NCBI GenBank assembly: GCA_001563325.1
Contig: LRSK01000205.1
Location: 1-17,438 of the forward strand
Direction of reading: 5' to 3'
Source of the DNA: Candidatus Thorarchaeota archaeon SMTZ1-83
GTDB lineage: Archaea; Asgardarchaeota; Thorarchaeia; Thorarchaeales; Thorarchaeaceae
Length of the DNA stretch: 17,438 bases
Positions 14,528 to 17,438 of this stretch are shown here, one piece after another (position 1 is the first letter of the stretch; each line of letters starts with the position of its first letter). The position numbers and the translations under genes were made by a program. The notes under the pieces are model-generated. The model saw nothing but the letters and a program-made list of their open reading frames with translations. It had not been told where the DNA came from and did no database searches.

Positions 14528-15477
14528 TACGAGGCACCTCCTTTGATGACCTCAAGGTAGAGGTCTTCAAGAGTGGCCTCTTCTTCAGCAAACTCAACGA
14601 TTTTGACACCTGCATCCAGAAGAGTTCGCATTAGTCGCGAGTTGTTCTCAATGGGGTCAGTAATCACCACAAGAAGTGAATCCACTTCGGACTGAACTGA
14701 CTCGACATAGTCTGCTGACTTCACTACTGATTCCGCCTCACTCAGGTCCCCGGCAACTCTAATCCTATACTCTTGTTGAGCCTGTAGTTTCTCTCGTAGC
14801 TCAGCAGTCTTCCCAGTGAGCAGAATCCTACCTTCGTCAATGATTGCGATCCTATCGCATATCCGCTGGACTTCGGCTAGATTGTGACTGTTGATGAAGA
14901 AAGTCTGGCCGGATTTCTGCGAGAGACTCAGTATGAGTTCTCTGACTCTTTTTGCAGCCACAGGGTCCAGCGCCGCGGTCGGTTCATCCAGAAGGAGCAC
15001 TTTGGGTCCATGCAAGAGAGCTCGACAGAGTGCAAGCCTCTGTCTGTTGCCAGTACTCAACTCTCCCGCCTTGTCGTCTTTTCGTTCCCACAACTCCATG
15101 AACTCCAACAGTTCCTGAATACGGCCAGGCAAATCCTCCTCGGAAACTCCATAGAGTCTTCCGAAGTACTCGAGATTCCCGTAGGCGCTCATGGCAGGGT
15201 AGAGTGTGTGGTTTGCCTCTTCCGGCAATACACCAGTGACCTCTCTCACCTTCACTGGCGCCTGCAGGATATCGAAGTCCGCGACCTCCGCCGTACCTTC
15301 CACAGGTTTGAGAAGAGTGCATAGGAGCCGCACAGTTGTACTCTTACCCGCACCATTTGGCCCTAATAGACCAAAGATGGAACCTTCAGGAACATTCAGT
15401 TCCATGTGGTCAACGGCAACAATCTGATCAAAGTTCTTTGTTAACCCTAGTATTCTTACTTCAACACTCTCCTCCAA
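14527..15477 (-). CDS. ABC transporter ATP-binding protein (NatA-like)
   Basis: 316 residues from TTG 15477, preceded by GAGG at good spacing; an upstream ATG is out of frame. Walker A GPNGAGKST (39-47), Q-loop region 'VLPEEANHTLY' (83-93, with Glu where many relatives have Gln), signature LSTGN (140-144, for LSGGQ), Walker B VLLLDE (160-165), D-loop ALD, switch H198 (NSHN). Residues 225-316 form the C-terminal DUF4162-like extension common in NatA/drug exporters. It energises the permease that overlaps its stop. TATA-like CCTTAATAC (15564-15572) lies upstream, so the pair may be transcribed separately from the RAM gene. Confidence 0.93.
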   Translation of the reverse strand: MEESVEVRILGLTKNFDQIVAVDHMELNVPEGSIFGLLGPNGAGKSTTVRLLCTLLKPVEGTAEVADFDILQAPVKVREVTGVLPEEANHTLYPAMSAYGNLEYFGRLYGVSEEDLPGRIQELLEFMELWERKDDKAGELSTGNRQRLALCRALLHGPKVLLLDEPTAALDPVAAKRVRELILSLSQKSGQTFFINSHNLAEVQRICDRIAIIDEGRILLTGKTAELREKLQAQQEYRIRVAGDLSEAESVVKSADYVESVQSEVDSLLVVITDPIENNSRLMRTLLDAGVKIVEFAEEEATLEDLYLEVIKGGAS

Positions 15478-15563
15478 GGCAGCCTCATCCTGAGCAGGTT
15501 GTTTACAGAATAGCTCTCTCTGTCGCTAGAGCTGTCTGCTTGAGCAGTAGGGCATCAATGTGC

Positions 15564-15572
15564 GTATTAAGG
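15564..15572 (-). promoter_or_regulatory. TATA-like box for the ABC exporter operon
   Basis: CCTTAATAC on the minus strand, in the 121-base gap between the RAM gene and the ATPase. A start near 15540 would give a leader of about 60 nt containing CTGCT/AGCAG and GCTAGAGC-type short inverted repeats. Confidence 0.35.
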
Positions 15573-15598
15573 TCATTGGATGAAGCTGACTTCTTCCT

Positions 15599-15847
15599 CT
15601 ACCCAATCATCTTCTCGATAACAGCAGTGGAAGTGTCCCGGATTCCGGGAATCTTATGGATCCTGTTTACGGTTATTTCATAGAGAGCTTCAAGGCTCTC
15701 AACTTCTAGAAGCACGACGATGTCGTAGACTCCGGTTGTGACTGCAACTCGTGTCGCTTCGTTGATTGATTTGAGCTGCTCCACGACTCTGTCCGTGTTT
15801 CCAATCTCAATCTCCATCAGGACATATGCCCTTATTGTGTCAGTCAA
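15599..15847 (-). CDS. Stand-alone Lrp/AsnC-type RAM (ligand-binding) domain protein
   Basis: 82 residues, a single alpha/beta RAM domain without the N-terminal helix-turn-helix of Lrp/AsnC regulators. Typical features: 'IRAYVLMEIEIG', 'GVYDIVVLLEVESLEALYEITVNRI', 'IPGIRDTSTAVIEKM'. Start is TTG 15847 behind a strong GGAGG at 8 nt. In Lrp proteins this domain assembles oligomers and binds amino acids; stand-alone versions in archaea (SraA/LrpA-like 'small RAM' proteins) can modulate full-length regulators or enzymes. It follows the transporter-RAM fusion after 29 bases, probably in the same operon, and could form mixed oligomers with the fused RAM domain (inference). Confidence 0.9.
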   Translation of the reverse strand: MTDTIRAYVLMEIEIGNTDRVVEQLKSINEATRVAVTTGVYDIVVLLEVESLEALYEITVNRIHKIPGIRDTSTAVIEKMIG

Positions 15848-15876
15848 TTCTTTTATCCTCCATTGTCACAGGAAAC

Positions 15877-17139
15877 CTACCTGTAGTCCTTTAGTATAAC
15901 CAACGTTTGAATCATCTCAACCTCGGGAATTGCTTGGACCTTCTTCAGTATTCCAGTTCGCGTCTTGCTTAGGCTTCGACTCTTTATGCTAAGCAGATAG
16001 TCCTGCGAGCCAGCCAGAGCCGCGGCCGTTTCGACCCCTCTTATGTCGTAGAGTTCCGGCAATATATCTCCCGTCTGCGGTCGGACCTTAATGAGTACGA
16101 GCGAACGTACGTCTGCCGCCTGCAACGCAACGACACCAATCAGAATCAGACCGACACCGAATATCTTGAGAATCCACAGGAACATATCGTAAGTGACAGA
16201 ACCGAATGCTCCAGGCATTACTAGATTCCCGATGACCGTAGTTGGAATGCCAAGTATGACAGAAACTGCGGCGAGTGAGTTCACTACCGCCATAGTTCCT
16301 CTGCCCAGCGCCCTTACGTACATGACCAGGCTCAAGAAAGTGGCGACCGAAGAAGCCACCATGATCCACAGTAATGACGAGAAAGTTTCAGACATCAGTA
16401 ACCAGCTAGAATCCTCTAGGAAAAAGAAGGACATGAAGCTGAAGAAGCCGTTCAAGAACAAGAGCGTCCAGAGGCGCATGTTAAGAGAGTCGACTCGAAG
16501 CCCAGGACTCATCTCGAATCGTTTTGTCACCCGTTGATAGTATGTGTATAATGCAGATGAGATGTTCATTGGGCCAACTACAACGATAAGAGTGAGCAGG
16601 TCGAATCCGCCCGGTGTCACGCCAATAAGCAGGACTCCTATGACGACTGAGGTGATGCTCTGAATCTCTACGATAGTCGGCGTGTCCTTTTCTGCTAGAA
16701 GGTCACCAATGAGTAGGTAGACAATCACAAGTTGCCCGTAGGGTAGTACGACTGAGGCGTCTGTCGCACCAGCCAAGAAGTAGTAGAAGAAGGTAGACAG
16801 TCCAGCAAATGCTCCCGATGCCAAGAGGTAGAGCATGGGTCGTCTAGGAAGAACTCTGAGTCTTCCAAAGTCGGGGTCCAGGGAATAGCCAAACGTTCTT
16901 CGACTGCCAGACGAGGCTCTTCGAGGAAGGCTTAGAACACTAACAAGCAGAACCGTTACCAGAAGGCTTGTCCATTGTGACATGAAACCGAAAGCAAGTG
17001 GATCAGCTATGAGTGTATTGAGAGCAGCAACGTCAAGCGTGACCGAGATTGAGCGCATCACGCCTGAACCAATCGCTAGGGAATAGAAGACTGTCACGAC
17101 TGAACGGCGCCCTACGGGGCGCTCACTCACACTACTCAT
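15877..17139 (-). CDS. DMT/EamA-like ten-TM transporter fused to a C-terminal RAM domain
   Basis: 420 residues from ATG 17139, with AGGTG about 6 nt upstream. Residues 12-346 contain about ten hydrophobic helices in two halves, the drug/metabolite transporter (EamA-like) layout: 'STFFYYFLAGATDASVVLPY' in the first half and 'SLVMYVRALGRGTMAVVNSLAAV' in the second are the typical 'Y..AL......v..l' segments. Residues 348-420 are an Lrp/AsnC-type RAM domain: 'VRSLVLIKVRPQ', 'YDIRGVETAAALAGSQDYLLSIKS', 'GILKKVQAIPEVEMIQTLVIL'. The joint lies just after the last helix, placing the sensor in the cytoplasm. This fits a transporter whose activity or assembly responds to an amino-acid-like ligand; substrate unknown. 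The adjacent RAM-only gene supports a shared sensing function. Confidence 0.85.
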   Translation of the reverse strand: MSSVSERPVGRRSVVTVFYSLAIGSGVMRSISVTLDVAALNTLIADPLAFGFMSQWTSLLVTVLLVSVLSLPRRASSGSRRTFGYSLDPDFGRLRVLPRRPMLYLLASGAFAGLSTFFYYFLAGATDASVVLPYGQLVIVYLLIGDLLAEKDTPTIVEIQSITSVVIGVLLIGVTPGGFDLLTLIVVVGPMNISSALYTYYQRVTKRFEMSPGLRVDSLNMRLWTLLFLNGFFSFMSFFFLEDSSWLLMSETFSSLLWIMVASSVATFLSLVMYVRALGRGTMAVVNSLAAVSVILGIPTTVIGNLVMPGAFGSVTYDMFLWILKIFGVGLILIGVVALQAADVRSLVLIKVRPQTGDILPELYDIRGVETAAALAGSQDYLLSIKSRSLSKTRTGILKKVQAIPEVEMIQTLVILKDYR

Positions 17140-17242
17140 CTGCCCACCTCACTCAGTACTGAACAACTACCCATTTGAGATGACTAATCAGGAGCTTCTC
17201 CTCACAAAGATACTTTTCCATGGCTAGCTCATCTGTGGCAGG

Positions 17243-17438
17243 CTACTCAGCTGCCTTTTTTTCAGCGGAAGGTTCATTCTCGTGAGTTGATTCAACGACC
17301 TGAGGCTCCTCTGACTGATCTTCTGGGACCTCATCTGAGGCTTTCTCGTCGGGGCGGGCTTCCCTATCCCGGCTTCTCTTAGATTGCTTCTTGTCATCCG
17401 CAACGCCACGTTGGGCGAGAATGAACTCATCGAATGTC
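17243..17438 (-). CDS. C-terminal tail of an unidentified protein (partial)
   Basis: An open frame enters from the right edge and ends at TAG 17243-17245, about 64 codons. It starts FDEFILAQRGVADDKKQ and continues as a highly charged, probably disordered tail rich in Glu, Asp, Lys, Arg and Ser (EVPEDQSEEPQ, NEPSAEKKAAE). No family can be named from the tail alone. The spacer to the transporter-RAM gene is 103 bases. Confidence 0.6.
   Translation of the reverse strand, partial: TFDEFILAQRGVADDKKQSKRSRDREARPDEKASDEVPEDQSEEPQVVESTHENEPSAEKKAAE

Noticed and set aside
17238..17262. + strand hairpin GGCAG...CTGCC followed by T7, looking like a terminator
   Set aside because: It lies within the minus-strand tail codons (AEKKAAE), where AAA/AAG and GCA/GCT explain the pattern, and no + strand gene precedes it.

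Overview
The window looks archaeal. Most genes are preceded by TATA-like boxes (often with purine-rich flanks) at archaeal spacing, some probably giving leaderless or near-leaderless mRNAs. Shine-Dalgarno sites occur inside operons, and TTG and GTG starts are common. Base composition is near 48-50% GC by eye. The gene set (F420H2/rubredoxin-type flavodiiron protein, rubrerythrin, gamma carbonic anhydrase, Lrp-type RAM sensor domains, many small unclassified membrane proteins, a secreted GOLD-like membrane protein) fits an anaerobic archaeon. An Asgard lineage such as Thorarchaeia is my best guess, but this is inference and nothing in the window proves it.

Layout. (1) 1-1480: two paralogous small membrane proteins on the + strand, the first cut by the window edge, separated by a minus-strand signal-peptide/one-TM protein. 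(2) 1542-3454: an oxygen-defence pair, FprA-type flavodiiron protein then rubrerythrin, each with its own promoter-like box. (3) 3455-4167: a mostly non-coding stretch holding the oddest element of the window. This is a short frame ending in three copies of the decapeptide GPGFLPSGPW whose DNA copies differ almost only at synonymous sites. It is followed by a palindrome around TTATATA and a T8 tract. (4) 4168-5802: a GT-C glycosyltransferase, then about 540 bases without a convincing gene but with a strong imperfect hairpin. (5) 6342-9244, minus strand: an FAD/NAD(P)H oxidoreductase, then a CPBP intramembrane protease tightly coupled to a seven-TM protein. (6) 9381-10139: a HAD-fold protein with altered catalytic motifs. 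(7) 10136-13036, minus strand: three genes, namely a lone PEP-utiliser mobile domain lacking its phospho-histidine, a four-TM protein and a 432-residue protein of unknown function. (8) 13179-13733: gamma carbonic anhydrase. (9) 13769-17139, minus strand: a DMT/EamA-like transporter fused to a C-terminal RAM domain, a stand-alone RAM protein, then a NatA/NatB-like ABC ATPase and permease. (10) 17243-17438: the charged C-terminal tail of a further minus-strand gene.

How the genes may work together. Flavodiiron protein and rubrerythrin would remove O2 (or NO) and peroxide, and the FAD/NAD(P)H oxidoreductase about 5 kb away is a plausible but unproven electron donor via rubredoxin. The transporter-RAM fusion and adjacent RAM protein suggest amino-acid-type ligand sensing coupled to transport. 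The strongest candidate for something undescribed is the triplicate-decapeptide gene at about 3780-3962. The best secondary candidates are the His-less PEP mobile-domain cluster and the EamA-RAM fusion.
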